Positions 17,810-26,906 are shown, counted from the first letter of the stretch. The stretch: DNA of 64,000 nt from Longibaculum muris (GCF_004343035.1 NZ_SMCQ01000001.1:181573-245572), one strand, 5' to 3'. Notes: generated by a model from the letters alone, not told the origin. A program made the numbers and translations.

Positions 17810-17827
17810 CAAATGGAGGGATTATTC

Positions 17828-18346
17828 ATGTATGACAATTGGTATGCTGTACAAGTACGGTGTGGAAAAGAGGAAAAAATAGTAAGAGCATGTGATATTT
17901 TAGTTGATAGACATGTTTTAAATGAATGTTTTATTCCTAGATGTAAGAAGAAAAAGAAATTTAGAGGTCAATGGCATATTATTGATGATATTCTTTTTAA
18001 AGGTTATGTTTTTATGATTAGTGATCATGTTGATGATTTATTTAATGAATTAAAGAAGATACCTGATTTAACAAAGCTTTTAGGTAATGATGGTAAGGAT
18101 ATCTTTCCTATATATAAGGAAGAAGCAATGTTTCTGGCAAGGTTTGGTGGCGATGAACATATCGTTGAAATATCAAGTGGATACATTGAAGGTGATAATA
18201 TTTTTATTACCAATGGTCCTTTGGTAGGTCAAGAAGGAAATATTGTGAAAATTGATAGACATAGGCGAATGGCCTATGTAGAAGTTTCTTTGTTTGGTCA
18301 AGTGACAACAGTACATGTTGGACTTGAGATTATTAGTAAAGTTTAA
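17828..18346 (+). CDS. loaP: NusG-paralogue processive antiterminator (LoaP/UpxY type)
   Basis: 172 residues. The NusG N-terminal domain is clear from WYAVQVRCGKEEKI at the start and from FKGYVFM around residue 60; a KOW-type domain follows (GPLVGQEGNIVKIDRHRRMAYVEV, about 125-150). Specialised NusG paralogues bind RNA polymerase on chosen operons and prevent termination; in Firmicutes LoaP controls long polysaccharide and polyketide operons. It sits at the head of a long polysaccharide locus and is followed 15 bp later by an intrinsic terminator that the downstream genes would have to pass. I chose ATG 17828 because GGAGGG (17815-17820) is well spaced. Confidence 0.88.
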   Translation: MYDNWYAVQVRCGKEEKIVRACDILVDRHVLNECFIPRCKKKKKFRGQWHIIDDILFKGYVFMISDHVDDLFNELKKIPDLTKLLGNDGKDIFPIYKEEAMFLARFGGDEHIVEISSGYIEGDNIFITNGPLVGQEGNIVKIDRHRRMAYVEVSLFGQVTTVHVGLEIISKV

Positions 18347-18359
18347 TATTGATTAGAGA

Positions 18360-18390
18360 TAGTTCATGGCTTAGGCTATGAACTTTTTTT
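18360..18390 (+). terminator. Intrinsic terminator between the antiterminator gene and locus A
   Basis: Ten-base-pair stem AGTTCATGGC with GCTATGAACT (one G-U pair), 4-nt loop, then seven T. It lies directly between loaP and the locus A genes, a likely target of antitermination. Confidence 0.85.
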
Positions 18391-18411
18391 GTGCTTAAAA
18401 GGGGGAATTTT

Positions 18412-18486
18412 ATGGTAAAAAGATTTGAAAATAAAATATGGGGAAGATTGTATAATAGGGACAATCAGCAAGAATACCGGAAATAA
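18412..18486 (+). CDS. Possible 24-residue small protein or leader peptide
   Basis: ATG with a good ribosome binding site (AGGGGG, 7 nt upstream) opens a 24-codon frame that starts MVKRFENKIWGRLYN and ends at TAA 18486. The product is basic and hydrophilic and I do not recognise it. It lies after the terminator that follows loaP and before the first locus A gene. It may be a leader peptide or the damaged start of a lost gene. Confidence 0.3.
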   Translation: MVKRFENKIWGRLYNRDNQQEYRK

Positions 18487-18819
18487 GTGGTTTTACGGGC
18501 TTTCCTGTTTTTATAGATTACGATTTTTCTAAGAAGGGAAGTAAAGATACTGCTATTTCGGTGGTGGGCTGGATTGTTTTTACTAAACCCAAAACTGAAA
18601 AGACATGAAATGAAACAGGTAGCCTTTTGATAATCTTCGGATTACCATGGGATACTTGTTGTATGTAAATATATTTTAATCGATATTATATCGTGTCTTG
18701 CATTTGTTATTATTTACAGCATAGTTCCGATTATTACAAATATATCAGCTGCCTCCATTAATATATTTATTGAGGTACAATGTCAACATTAATTAGAAGT
18801 AGAAGAGAGGAGAAGAAAG
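18487..18819. other. Intergenic region before locus A
   Basis: About 330 bp without a convincing gene. The first half is richer in GC than the surroundings and holds a start-less open frame of about 47 codons (in the frame of ...GFTGFPVFIDYDF...) ending near 18608, perhaps a decayed gene. It also holds small hairpins, including ACGGG/CCTGT followed by TTTT (18494-18513) and a TTCG-loop stem around 18632-18650. CGATAT/ATATCG (18680-18692) is a short palindrome. No convincing promoter was found. Confidence 0.4.
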
Positions 18820-19302
18820 ATGGCTAAAAAATTGTTAATACTTGGTGCCGGTGGATATGGCCAACTGGTGGGAGAAATAGCTGAATTATGTGGTTTTTCT
18901 TTTGCTTTCTTAGATGATAATTTTCCTGAAGCTGTTGGAAAGTTGAGTGATTTGGAGTTGCTTGAAGATGAATATGATGGTGCTTTAGTCGCAATAGAAA
19001 ATGTTGCAAAAAGAAAAGAACCAAGTGTGAAGATTAAAAAACCAGTCACGCTCATCCACCCACGAACAGTAGTGAGTCCGAGTGCAGAAATTGGAGCTGG
19101 ATGTGTGATAGAGGCAAATGCAGTAGTGTCCGCTAATGTGGTTATTGGAAATGGAAGTTTTATTTGTGCAGGTTCTATAGTTAATCACAACGCGAATGTA
19201 GAAGATTATTGTCAAGTAGATTGTAACGCAGTAGTGGCTACTGGAGCGAAAGTTGATAGTGGGACTAAGGTTGAAAGCTGCACTGTGTGGAATAAGAAGT
19301 AA
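18820..19302 (+). CDS. PglD/NeuD-like sugar O/N-acetyltransferase
   Basis: 160 residues. An N-terminal Rossmann-like PglD_N domain (LLILGAGGYGQLVGEIAE) is followed by left-handed beta-helix hexapeptide repeats (HPRTVVSPSAEIGAGCVIEANAVVSANVVIGNGSFICAGSIVNHNANVEDY). PglD uses acetyl-CoA to N-acetylate UDP-4-amino sugars; NeuD acts on sialic acids. It is shorter than the usual 200 or so residues and stops early in the C-terminal coil. The conserved NHNANVEDYCQ contains the His normally used as catalytic base. It precedes a PglC-like transferase by 46 bp, the classic pair. It starts after an AGAGGAG ribosome binding site. Confidence 0.85.
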   Translation: MAKKLLILGAGGYGQLVGEIAELCGFSFAFLDDNFPEAVGKLSDLELLEDEYDGALVAIENVAKRKEPSVKIKKPVTLIHPRTVVSPSAEIGAGCVIEANAVVSANVVIGNGSFICAGSIVNHNANVEDYCQVDCNAVVATGAKVDSGTKVESCTVWNKK

Positions 19303-19348
19303 TCCACTAGAAATATAAAAGATATAAGAAATAAAAGGGAATGATGAG

Positions 19349-20101
19349 ATGAAAAGTGCTTTAGATAGAAACCCGATGGAGGGTAAGAAGGTAATCTTCG
19401 TTGAGAATCAAAATGAAAAAGAGAATGCAGATGGAGTGTGTGGTCATCTCGAAGCAGTAGGTGAAAGTGACTATTCTCCATCGTTCTATGAAAAATATAT
19501 AAAAAGAGTAATCGACATTGTACTCTCTTTTGGTGGATTAGTAATCCTTTCTCCAGTCTACTTGGCAATCATCATTGCTATTAAAGTGGATGATCCAGGT
19601 CCAGTGTTATTTACACAAAAGAGATTAGGACAAAATAAGAAATACTTTAAGCTTCATAAATTTAGAAGTATGAAAATGTCAACTCCACATGATGTGCCAA
19701 CACATATGCTTGACAATCCTGATCAGTACATTACTAAAGTAGGTAAATGGATGAGAAGTCACAGTGTGGATGAGTTACCTCAAATCTGGGATATCTTTGT
19801 TGGAAATATGTCTGTAATTGGTCCAAGGCCAGGTCTTTGGAATCAAGATGTATTGACTGCTGAGAGGGATAAATATAATGCCAATGACGTGAAACCAGGT
19901 CTTACTGGTTGGGCGCAAATCAATGGCAGAGACGAGCTCGAAATCCCAGATAAAGCTAAGCTTGATGGTGAGTACGTCAAGAGCATCGGTTTAGGAATGG
20001 ATATCAAATGTTTCTTAGGAAGTCTTGGAGTCTTTGGTGGCGACAAGAGCGTTGTTGAAGGTGGAACTGGTGAAATGAAGAAGAATAGTGAGGGGAAGTA
20101 G
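19349..20101 (+). CDS. PglC-like initiating sugar-phosphate transferase (polyprenol phosphoglycosyltransferase)
   Basis: 250 residues. After a variable, acidic N-terminus comes one hydrophobic segment (about 52-75, VIDIVLSFGGLVILSPVYLAIIIAI) and then the bacterial sugar-transferase catalytic domain: VDDPGPVLFTQKRLGQNKKYFKLHKFRSM, SVDELPQIWDIFVGNMSVIGPRPG and KPGLTGWAQINGRDEL. It transfers a sugar phosphate to undecaprenyl phosphate, starting the repeat unit of locus A. The catalytic Asp-Glu pair is in DELPQ. It has no N-terminal four-helix domain, unlike the WbaP-like enzyme of locus B (44766), and its UDP-sugar may come from the PglF- and PglD-like enzymes. Confidence 0.93.
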   Translation: MKSALDRNPMEGKKVIFVENQNEKENADGVCGHLEAVGESDYSPSFYEKYIKRVIDIVLSFGGLVILSPVYLAIIIAIKVDDPGPVLFTQKRLGQNKKYFKLHKFRSMKMSTPHDVPTHMLDNPDQYITKVGKWMRSHSVDELPQIWDIFVGNMSVIGPRPGLWNQDVLTAERDKYNANDVKPGLTGWAQINGRDELEIPDKAKLDGEYVKSIGLGMDIKCFLGSLGVFGGDKSVVEGGTGEMKKNSEGK

Positions 20102-20893
20102 ATGAAGAAGATACTGATAACTGGAGCTAATTCTTATATAGGTGTAAATGTTGGTAGATATCTTTCGTCGTTTGGAAATTTATATACTGTAGATGAGTTA
20201 GACGTAAAAGGAGAAGGATGGAAAACTTTTAATTTTTCTTCATATGATGCAGTTTTTCATGTTGCAGGAATTGCTCATGTTAAGGAAACAAAGGAAAATG
20301 CACACCTTTATTATGAAATCAATTGTGATTTAGCAGTGAAAATTGCACAGAAAGCAAAAGAAGAAGGCGTGTCACATTTTGTGTTTATGAGTTCTATGAG
20401 TGTTTATGGTTTAGAAAGTAGCAAAGATTTAATCAATTCAAATACACCTACTTTACCAAAAACAAATTATGGAAAAGGCAAATTGAAAGCTGAAAAATTA
20501 TTATCTGAATTATCATCTGATAATTTTGCTGTTACTCTTGTAAGACCGCCTATGGTATATGGTGATGGATGTCCAGGAAATTTAACAAAATTGTTCAATG
20601 TGGTAAGAAAGTTTCACATTTTTCCAACAATTAAAAACCAAAGAAGCTCTATTACTGTAGAAAAGTTAAGTTATGAAATCAAAAAAATAATTGATAACGG
20701 AATAGAAGGAGTATGTTTACCGCAAAATGATGAATATTTATGTACATCGGAAATTGTTAAGCAACAAATGGACAAGGAAAATGTAAAGGTGCTATATACT
20801 TCTCTTTTTAATCCCATTATTAAATTTTTAATTGGGAAAATTGGATTAATAACTAAAGCGTTTGGAGATTTAAAATATGAGCGAGCAGAATAA
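20102..20893 (+). CDS. NAD-dependent sugar epimerase/dehydratase (SDR)
   Basis: 263 residues with the extended SDR fold. The dinucleotide motif is MKKILITGANSYIGVNVG, and the catalytic YxxxK is NYGKGK (about residue 118). DAVFHVAGIAHVKE and LVRPPMVYG are typical of UDP-sugar 4-epimerases of the WbpP/GalE/CapD-like group found next to PglC-type transferases. It is shorter than canonical GalE (about 330), so the exact substrate is uncertain. It begins at the base after the stop of the transferase and its C-terminus overlaps the next gene by 17 bp, indicating translational coupling. Confidence 0.85.
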   Translation: MKKILITGANSYIGVNVGRYLSSFGNLYTVDELDVKGEGWKTFNFSSYDAVFHVAGIAHVKETKENAHLYYEINCDLAVKIAQKAKEEGVSHFVFMSSMSVYGLESSKDLINSNTPTLPKTNYGKGKLKAEKLLSELSSDNFAVTLVRPPMVYGDGCPGNLTKLFNVVRKFHIFPTIKNQRSSITVEKLSYEIKKIIDNGIEGVCLPQNDEYLCTSEIVKQQMDKENVKVLYTSLFNPIIKFLIGKIGLITKAFGDLKYERAE

Positions 20894-21719
20894 ATTTAGC
20901 GTGTTGATGTCTGTTTATAAAAAGGAGAATCCTATATATTTGAAAGCGGCGATAGATAGTGTAATCAATCAAACATTAATGCCTTCGGATATCGTTGTTG
21001 TGTGTGATGGCTCTTTAACAGATGAACTTGAAAAAGTACTCGATTTTTATAAAAGTATATATCCAGAATTATTTAATATTGTTGGATATGAAAAGAACCA
21101 AGGATTAGGTTTTGCTTTGAATTATGGCTTGCAAAAATGCAAATATGACTTGGTTGCAAGAATGGACACTGATGATATTTCAGTAAAAACCCGCTTTGAA
21201 CTTCAAGTTGCATTCATGGATACACATAAAAATATAGATGTGTTAGGTGGGCAAATAGTTGAATTTTACGAAGAAGAAATTATTGCTAAAAGAGAAGTGC
21301 CTTTAAATCACACGGAAATTATAAAATTTATTAAGGGTAGAAATCCTTTTAACCATATGACTGTGATGTTTAGAAAATCGAGTGTTATTAAGGCTGGTAA
21401 TTATATTGACCTTCATTTTCTTGAAGACTATTATTTATGGGTTAGGATGCTAGTTTATAATTGTAAATTTAGTAATTTAGATGAAATATTAGTATATGCT
21501 AGAACAGGGGTAGATATGTATAAAAGAAGAGGTGGCTATAAATATTTTAAAAGCTGGGTCACTTTAGAAAGATACATGTTGAAAAACAAGTTGATATCAA
21601 GATTGTACTATTATTTTACTTTAGGTTTCAGGTTCTTTTTACAAGTGGTTTTACCAGATAACCTTAGAGGTTTTATATTTAAAAAAATTGCAAGAAAAAA
21701 GGTGAGTAATGATGGATAA
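20877..21719 (+). CDS. Family 2 glycosyltransferase
   Basis: 280 residues. GT-A fold: FSVLMSVYKKENPIYLKAAIDSVINQTLMPSDIVVVCDG at the N-terminus and the metal-binding MDTDD at residues 96-100. The C-terminus is hydrophobic and may associate with the membrane. It probably adds one sugar to the lipid-linked repeat unit; donor and acceptor cannot be read from sequence. It overlaps the epimerase gene by 17 bp and the next glycosyltransferase gene by 11 bp. Confidence 0.9.
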   Translation: MSEQNKFSVLMSVYKKENPIYLKAAIDSVINQTLMPSDIVVVCDGSLTDELEKVLDFYKSIYPELFNIVGYEKNQGLGFALNYGLQKCKYDLVARMDTDDISVKTRFELQVAFMDTHKNIDVLGGQIVEFYEEEIIAKREVPLNHTEIIKFIKGRNPFNHMTVMFRKSSVIKAGNYIDLHFLEDYYLWVRMLVYNCKFSNLDEILVYARTGVDMYKRRGGYKYFKSWVTLERYMLKNKLISRLYYYFTLGFRFFLQVVLPDNLRGFIFKKIARKKVSNDG

Positions 21720-22653
21720 GGTATCTATAATAATGCCGGTTTATAATGCTGAGTTATATATAAAGCATAGCTTAAGTAGTGTTGTTAATCAGACTTATAG
21801 TAATTTAGAAATTATTATAGTTAATGATGGTTCAACAGATAACACATTGCATAAAATTAGCAAATATTCTAGTGTTGATACAAGAATTCAAATAATTTCT
21901 ACTAAAAACAAAGGTGCTAGTCATGCTAGAAATATTGGTGTTCGCGAATCAACTGGTAAATATGTTTTTTTTATAGATTCTGATGATTATATTGAAGCTG
22001 ATACAATAGAATTGCTTCATAACCAAATTGTAAATAATAAAGATGTTGGATTTGTTGAATGTGATTTTGATTATGTAAGCAATCACAATATCAAACTTGA
22101 TTCTAAAAATTATAATCCAATTATTTTTTCCAAAGACGAGTTATTTAATCGTTTTTTTAGGGTAAACGGTGGTAAAAATATACATTCAATATGTGCAAAA
22201 TTAATCAGAAGAGAGCTAATTACAAATGTAAAATTTCTAGAAGGAAAAATGAATGAGGATGTACTTGCACTATATGATTTGATAAATTTAACGAATCAAT
22301 CAATTTATATTAATTGTTCGCTTTATCATTATTTCCAGAATAGAGAGGGCGTAACGAATAAGAAATTCAATATAAAACAGTTAGATTTATTATATATTTG
22401 GCAATTAGTATTAAATAAAACCAAAGAATCAAATGTAAAATATGTGAGTTGTGCGGAATCAAATCTAAATAGATCGTATTTTACTTTACTTGCAAAAATG
22501 AAAGTAAACGGGTTTGATAACAAAAATATAGAAATGCAAAAAATAAAGAAATTCTTAAAGAACAAAGTGAAAGATAATTTCTTTAGTATTATAAAATTAA
22601 AAATGGGTATAAAAAGAAAAATAGCATTGATATATTTACTAATATTCTATTAA
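21709..22653 (+). CDS. Family 2 glycosyltransferase
   Basis: 314 residues. GT-A signature VSIIMPVYNAELYIKHSLSSVVNQTYSNLEIIIVNDGSTDNT and the DSDDYIEAD metal site (about 95). The C-terminal third is lysine-rich and ends in a short hydrophobic stretch. It starts at ATG 21709 (ATG 21712 follows immediately), overlapping the previous gene. It probably contributes one linkage of the locus A repeat unit. Confidence 0.9.
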   Translation: MMDKVSIIMPVYNAELYIKHSLSSVVNQTYSNLEIIIVNDGSTDNTLHKISKYSSVDTRIQIISTKNKGASHARNIGVRESTGKYVFFIDSDDYIEADTIELLHNQIVNNKDVGFVECDFDYVSNHNIKLDSKNYNPIIFSKDELFNRFFRVNGGKNIHSICAKLIRRELITNVKFLEGKMNEDVLALYDLINLTNQSIYINCSLYHYFQNREGVTNKKFNIKQLDLLYIWQLVLNKTKESNVKYVSCAESNLNRSYFTLLAKMKVNGFDNKNIEMQKIKKFLKNKVKDNFFSIIKLKMGIKRKIALIYLLIFY

Positions 22654-22668
22654 AGAGGAGGAAATTTA

Positions 22669-23715
22669 ATGAAAAAAGTACTTATTAGTACCTTCACAAT
22701 GGATGTTGGGGGATTAGAAAACTTTTTAATGAATATTGTTAAAAATATTGATAAAGAAAAATTTGAAATTCATTTTACATTAAACCAACTGCCAAAAAAC
22801 AAAAAAAATTTAGATGTTTTGAATCGCTTAGGAGTTAAATATCATGTGATTGGAAATTTAAAACCTAACCCTATAAAATTTTGTGAAAATTATTCTAAAG
22901 TTCTTGATGTTTATGGGCCGTTTGATGCAGTTCATATAAATCTTGAACAGATGGGCGGTATCCCTGCAGCTATTGCTCGAAAAAAAGGAGTAAATAATAG
23001 ATATGTCCATGCACACACTACTAATTTGAACGCTTTTCATAATAGAATATTGTTACCGTTTTATAGATATTTAATAAATAAAAATGCTACTGGATTATTG
23101 GCGTGTGGAGACGAAGCTGGCAAATATATTTTTGGAAATGATAAAAAATTTCATGTTATCAAAAACGGTTTAAATATAAATGAATTTTTAAATGATAAAA
23201 ATAAAGTAAGGTCATATAGAATAGCTCAAGTTGGAAGATTAAGTCAAGAAAAAAATCAAATGTTTTCTCTTGACTTGATTAGTAAATTGGACAAAAAATA
23301 CACACTTGATTTCTATGGGGAAGGAGATTTTCTAGACGAATTAAAATGTTATTCAGACAAAATTGACGTTTCAAACCGAGTGAATTTTAAAGGATTGGCA
23401 ACTGATGTTGCAAAAGTTTATTCAAAATACGATTTTATTATACTGCCGTCTTTATTTGAGGGCGTTCCTTTTGTGTTAATAGAGGCGCAAGCTAGTGGAT
23501 GTCATGCATTTGTTTCATCTAATGTTTCTACTGAAAGTGATTTAGGATTGTCTCTACTTACATTTTTAGATCTTGATGTTGATGATTGGGTTTCAGAAAT
23601 AAGTGAATACATAATTACAAAACCTTCGATGGAATCAATTACTTGTGCATTTGAAAAAAATGGTTATAATATCATATCTACGATAAAAGTATTGGAGAGA
23701 CTATATGAAAAATAA
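22669..23715 (+). CDS. Family 4 (GT-B) glycosyltransferase
   Basis: 348 residues. The N-terminal Gly-rich loop is DVGGLENFLMNIVKNI and the C-terminal donor site is PSLFEGVPFVLIEAQASGC, with the E-x7-E motif of retaining GT4 enzymes; RIAQVGRLSQEKNQ begins the second Rossmann domain. It follows a strong GAGGAGG ribosome binding site and overlaps the polymerase gene by 11 bp. Confidence 0.92.
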   Translation: MKKVLISTFTMDVGGLENFLMNIVKNIDKEKFEIHFTLNQLPKNKKNLDVLNRLGVKYHVIGNLKPNPIKFCENYSKVLDVYGPFDAVHINLEQMGGIPAAIARKKGVNNRYVHAHTTNLNAFHNRILLPFYRYLINKNATGLLACGDEAGKYIFGNDKKFHVIKNGLNINEFLNDKNKVRSYRIAQVGRLSQEKNQMFSLDLISKLDKKYTLDFYGEGDFLDELKCYSDKIDVSNRVNFKGLATDVAKVYSKYDFIILPSLFEGVPFVLIEAQASGCHAFVSSNVSTESDLGLSLLTFLDLDVDDWVSEISEYIITKPSMESITCAFEKNGYNIISTIKVLERLYEK

Positions 23716-25129
23716 AGTTTTACTTATAAATATATTTGCATCAATATTACTATTTATGACTTTGTTTTCAGTAAATGATTCCAATATTAATTATATAAAA
23801 TATTTGGATATTGTTGCTGTCTTCAGTTTGATTACGATAGTTCTGTTTGTGTATAGTATATATAAATTAGAAAAGAGTATAGTAAATTTATTTTTAATTT
23901 TTGAGCTATTTTTAGTTATTTTTAATTTTGGTCAGTTTATTGCTTTTTATTTGTGTGGAAATGATTTTTCGGTGTTAACACCATACAGAAACTCATTAAC
24001 AGCATTTCCAGAGAGCATTGTTAAAAGTACAGTCAATATGTGTTTTCTGTATATTTATAGTTTCCATTTTGGGTGGTTATTTTTTTCTAAAAATATAAAA
24101 AAAAGAAATACACAAGTAGTTTTTAATTTAATTACTGCTAAATATATTGGTTTAGCCTTATTGTTAATTTCAATAGTTCCTTTAATAAAATATGATTCTG
24201 CATATTTTGTTCAAAGCATAAAATATGGATATGTGTTATCTGATTTATCTGTTAACTATGGAATTATCGACGATTTAGCTAGGTTATATAAAGTAGCTGT
24301 AATTTTTTTGATTATCGGATATTCAAAAGAAAAGAAAGTTAAGTTCATAGTGTTAGGAAATATTATATATAGTTTTTTGAAAATATGGCTTATCGGTCAA
24401 AGAGGATATGAATTCATCTTTGTAATTTTTATAGCAGTAATTTACTATACATTCATTGCTAAGATTAACTTTAAAAAAATGATAATGCTTTTTGTTGTTG
24501 TATTATTTAGTTTGTCTTTGATGAAAAGTGTTGTTTATACAAGAGATAGTACGCAAAAAGTGAATTTCAGTTCAGTTGTGTCTAATGTGGTTAAAGACAA
24601 TATTGTTGTTGAAACTCTTGCAGAATTCGGAAATACATTTTACACCGCGCAAATTATCAACTATGAAGTGCCAAATAATGTTGATTTTTGTTATGGTAAA
24701 GAGTTTTTTATGTCCACGCTTACAATGCTCCCGAATATTGGGGGATTATCTAATAAACTTAAAGAAGTTAATTTAATTTACCAAATGTCAATAACACAAT
24801 ATCGAGGAATTGGTGGAAGTATGATTGGAGAATTTTACTATAACTTCGGTTGGTTAGGATTTATTTTCATGTTTGCTTTTGGTGATTTGTGTGCAAAATT
24901 ATCAAGGAAAATCTCGTTTGATGAAAAAATCGATTCAGTACAAGCTGCATTATATATAGCACTGTTTCAAAATTTAATATGGTTTATTAGAGATTCAATA
25001 ATGAGTTTACCAAGGAAATGTTTATTTGAACTTATCCTACCATATATTTTGTATTTGATAATTAAAAAAGTGTTTGTTGTAAAAGTACATTCGGAAAATA
25101 AAAAAAAGTATATTGAGGAAAAAATTTAG
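23705..25129 (+). CDS. wzy: Oligosaccharide repeat-unit polymerase, Wzy-like (locus A)
   Basis: 474 residues and strongly hydrophobic, with roughly 11-12 membrane segments and a large loop near residues 280-390. The GGSMIGEFYYNFGWLGFIFMFAFGDL segment is typical of O-antigen polymerases, which often end with a short Gly-rich loop followed by membrane helices. Wzy proteins join repeat units on the outer face of the membrane. Sequence similarity between Wzy proteins is low, so the assignment rests on topology and context: it sits among glycosyltransferases with a flippase downstream. Confidence 0.8.
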   Translation: MKNKVLLINIFASILLFMTLFSVNDSNINYIKYLDIVAVFSLITIVLFVYSIYKLEKSIVNLFLIFELFLVIFNFGQFIAFYLCGNDFSVLTPYRNSLTAFPESIVKSTVNMCFLYIYSFHFGWLFFSKNIKKRNTQVVFNLITAKYIGLALLLISIVPLIKYDSAYFVQSIKYGYVLSDLSVNYGIIDDLARLYKVAVIFLIIGYSKEKKVKFIVLGNIIYSFLKIWLIGQRGYEFIFVIFIAVIYYTFIAKINFKKMIMLFVVVLFSLSLMKSVVYTRDSTQKVNFSSVVSNVVKDNIVVETLAEFGNTFYTAQIINYEVPNNVDFCYGKEFFMSTLTMLPNIGGLSNKLKEVNLIYQMSITQYRGIGGSMIGEFYYNFGWLGFIFMFAFGDLCAKLSRKISFDEKIDSVQAALYIALFQNLIWFIRDSIMSLPRKCLFELILPYILYLIIKKVFVVKVHSENKKKYIEEKI

Positions 25130-25196
25130 TTTCTATGTACGCTTAATTCTATACGTTTATTTAACAAGATATAATATTGATTAGGAGGATTGTGTT

Positions 25197-26192
25197 GTGT
25201 GTAAAAGTTTAAAAATATCAGTAATAATGCCTGTCTATAACAGTGAAAAATATGTTGTTAGAACAGTAGAATCTGTTTTGGCGCAAACATATGATAATTA
25301 CGAGTTAATAATTATTGACGATGGATCTACTGATGGTACAATTGATCTCTTAAAAGATAGATATTCAACAAATCCCAAAATTAGTATTAAATCTATAGAA
25401 AATCAAGGTGTTTCAAATGCTCGCAATGTTGGAATCAGTTTAGCAAGCGGAGATTTCATATCGTTTATTGACAGTGACGATTATTATAGCAGTACTTTTT
25501 TAGAGAAAATGGTAGGTATAATTGAGCCTAATTGTGATTTAATCATTTGTGGATATAATATTGTTAATCATTTTAAGGAAAAAACATCTATTTCAAAAGT
25601 TAAAATTGAAGCAGGTTGTTTCGATTATTACCACTTATACAGCAAGTATTTTTATTACAAGGAAATGGGTATATTTAATCCAGTATGGAATAAACTATTT
25701 AATACATATATTATTAAAACGAATAATCTTCAATTTGTAAAAGGACAATATATGGGTGAGGATTTGATATTTAATTTGGAATTTATGAGAAAATCACAAA
25801 AGATTAAAATTATTGAAGATAGCCTATACAATTATGTTACTAACGATGATCAGACAGTAGTTAAACCTAATATTCGTTATCTTGATAACATCATAGTTAT
25901 TTATGACATGATAAAAAGAGAATTAAAATCGAATGGATTATTCAAAATTAACGAAAGTGATTTTATAAATGATTACAGGAAAGATATTTTTGCATCATAT
26001 ATAAACATAATAAAATCTAAAAATAAAAGAGATGAAAAATTAAAGTACCTAAAATTGCTTCATTCTTGTGCTATTGAAAATCAGTTGCTTAATAATATTG
26101 GGGTTAATATATTCTTTCTATTGCTTAAATATAAGTGTTTTGGGAGTTTGTTGTTTATCGGGAATGTAATTATGCTTGCAAAGGGAAAATAA
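25197..26192 (+). CDS. Family 2 glycosyltransferase
   Basis: 331 residues. ISVIMPVYNSEKYVVRTVESVLAQTYDNYELIIIDDGSTDGT and the DSDDYYSS metal site (about 90) define GT-A family 2. The start is GTG 25197 with a clear AGGAGGA ribosome binding site. A TATAAT at 25170-25175 upstream lacks a good -35 box. After this gene there is a 740-bp gap, so it may end the first part of locus A. Confidence 0.9.
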   Translation: MCKSLKISVIMPVYNSEKYVVRTVESVLAQTYDNYELIIIDDGSTDGTIDLLKDRYSTNPKISIKSIENQGVSNARNVGISLASGDFISFIDSDDYYSSTFLEKMVGIIEPNCDLIICGYNIVNHFKEKTSISKVKIEAGCFDYYHLYSKYFYYKEMGIFNPVWNKLFNTYIIKTNNLQFVKGQYMGEDLIFNLEFMRKSQKIKIIEDSLYNYVTNDDQTVVKPNIRYLDNIIVIYDMIKRELKSNGLFKINESDFINDYRKDIFASYINIIKSKNKRDEKLKYLKLLHSCAIENQLLNNIGVNIFFLLLKYKCFGSLLFIGNVIMLAKGK

Positions 26193-26860
26193 CATATCCA
26201 ATTCTATAATACTTGGTTATATTAGTTGGGAGAGTGCAACGCAAATATATCGTGTTTTAGGTAATTGCGTAACAAGTTCGCAATCTTGATTCCAGACAGA
26301 GAAAGTATCCTGAAATGCAGATTTTAAAGATGGGAGACAAATTTAGTTTTAGGCACACTTTAATGAGCTCCACATGTGCAATGAAGTTGCTAATCCCTAT
26401 GCTATTAGGCATTTAACACTTCGAATAAATTTGTGGTGATGAATTTTAGTGGTAGGTAAAACAAAATTAACTGAGTAATACCTGATAGTAGAAATTTGTA
26501 TGCAATGTTCTGACATTTTGCGTTTTACGAATTTCCAAGCTTAAAATTTCTTTGATGTGGTTAATGCCTTGTTCTGCAACGGAGCTGATTTTATATAGTG
26601 AAAGTCATTCATCTGTGCTACGGAACACACCAGGATAGTCTCAGAAATTCTTTTAAGGATAAACATATACCATTCATCCAGACTTACTTGAAGAACAAGA
26701 ATTTTCACAATCGAAGATATGTCGATATTTTCCGTTTTATACCAATGAAAGCTGTTTACATGGTACAATAGTCAGTAGGTAACTCCTTTCTAGATGTGAA
26801 TATGACTGTTTCTCGATAATTCAATTATATCATACTTGGTGAGGAGTTATTCCGATTTAA

Positions 26861-26886
26861 AGAAAAAAGCCCCTAAACCCAAGGGG
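26861..26886 (-). terminator. Minus-strand terminator-like hairpin
   Basis: Read on the minus strand, CCCCT and AGGGG (26886-26870) form a stem with a 7-nt loop, followed by C and a T-rich run. It would end a leftward transcript, but no minus-strand gene lies to the right. Confidence 0.5.
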
Positions 26887-26889
26887 GAT

Positions 26890-26906
26890 GGCGTTTTGCG
26901 AGCGCC
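26890..26906 (+). repeat. GC-rich hairpin before a glycosyltransferase gene
   Basis: GGCG (26890-26893) pairs with CGCC (26903-26906) around a nine-base loop that contains a second GCG copy. It lies about 20 bp before the ribosome binding site of the gene at 26939. Confidence 0.4.

Noticed and set aside
26260..26440. Remnant of a tyrosine recombinase (FRHT-like and ANPYAIRHL-like pieces)
   Set aside because: The pieces lie in different frames and are too short to distinguish from chance.
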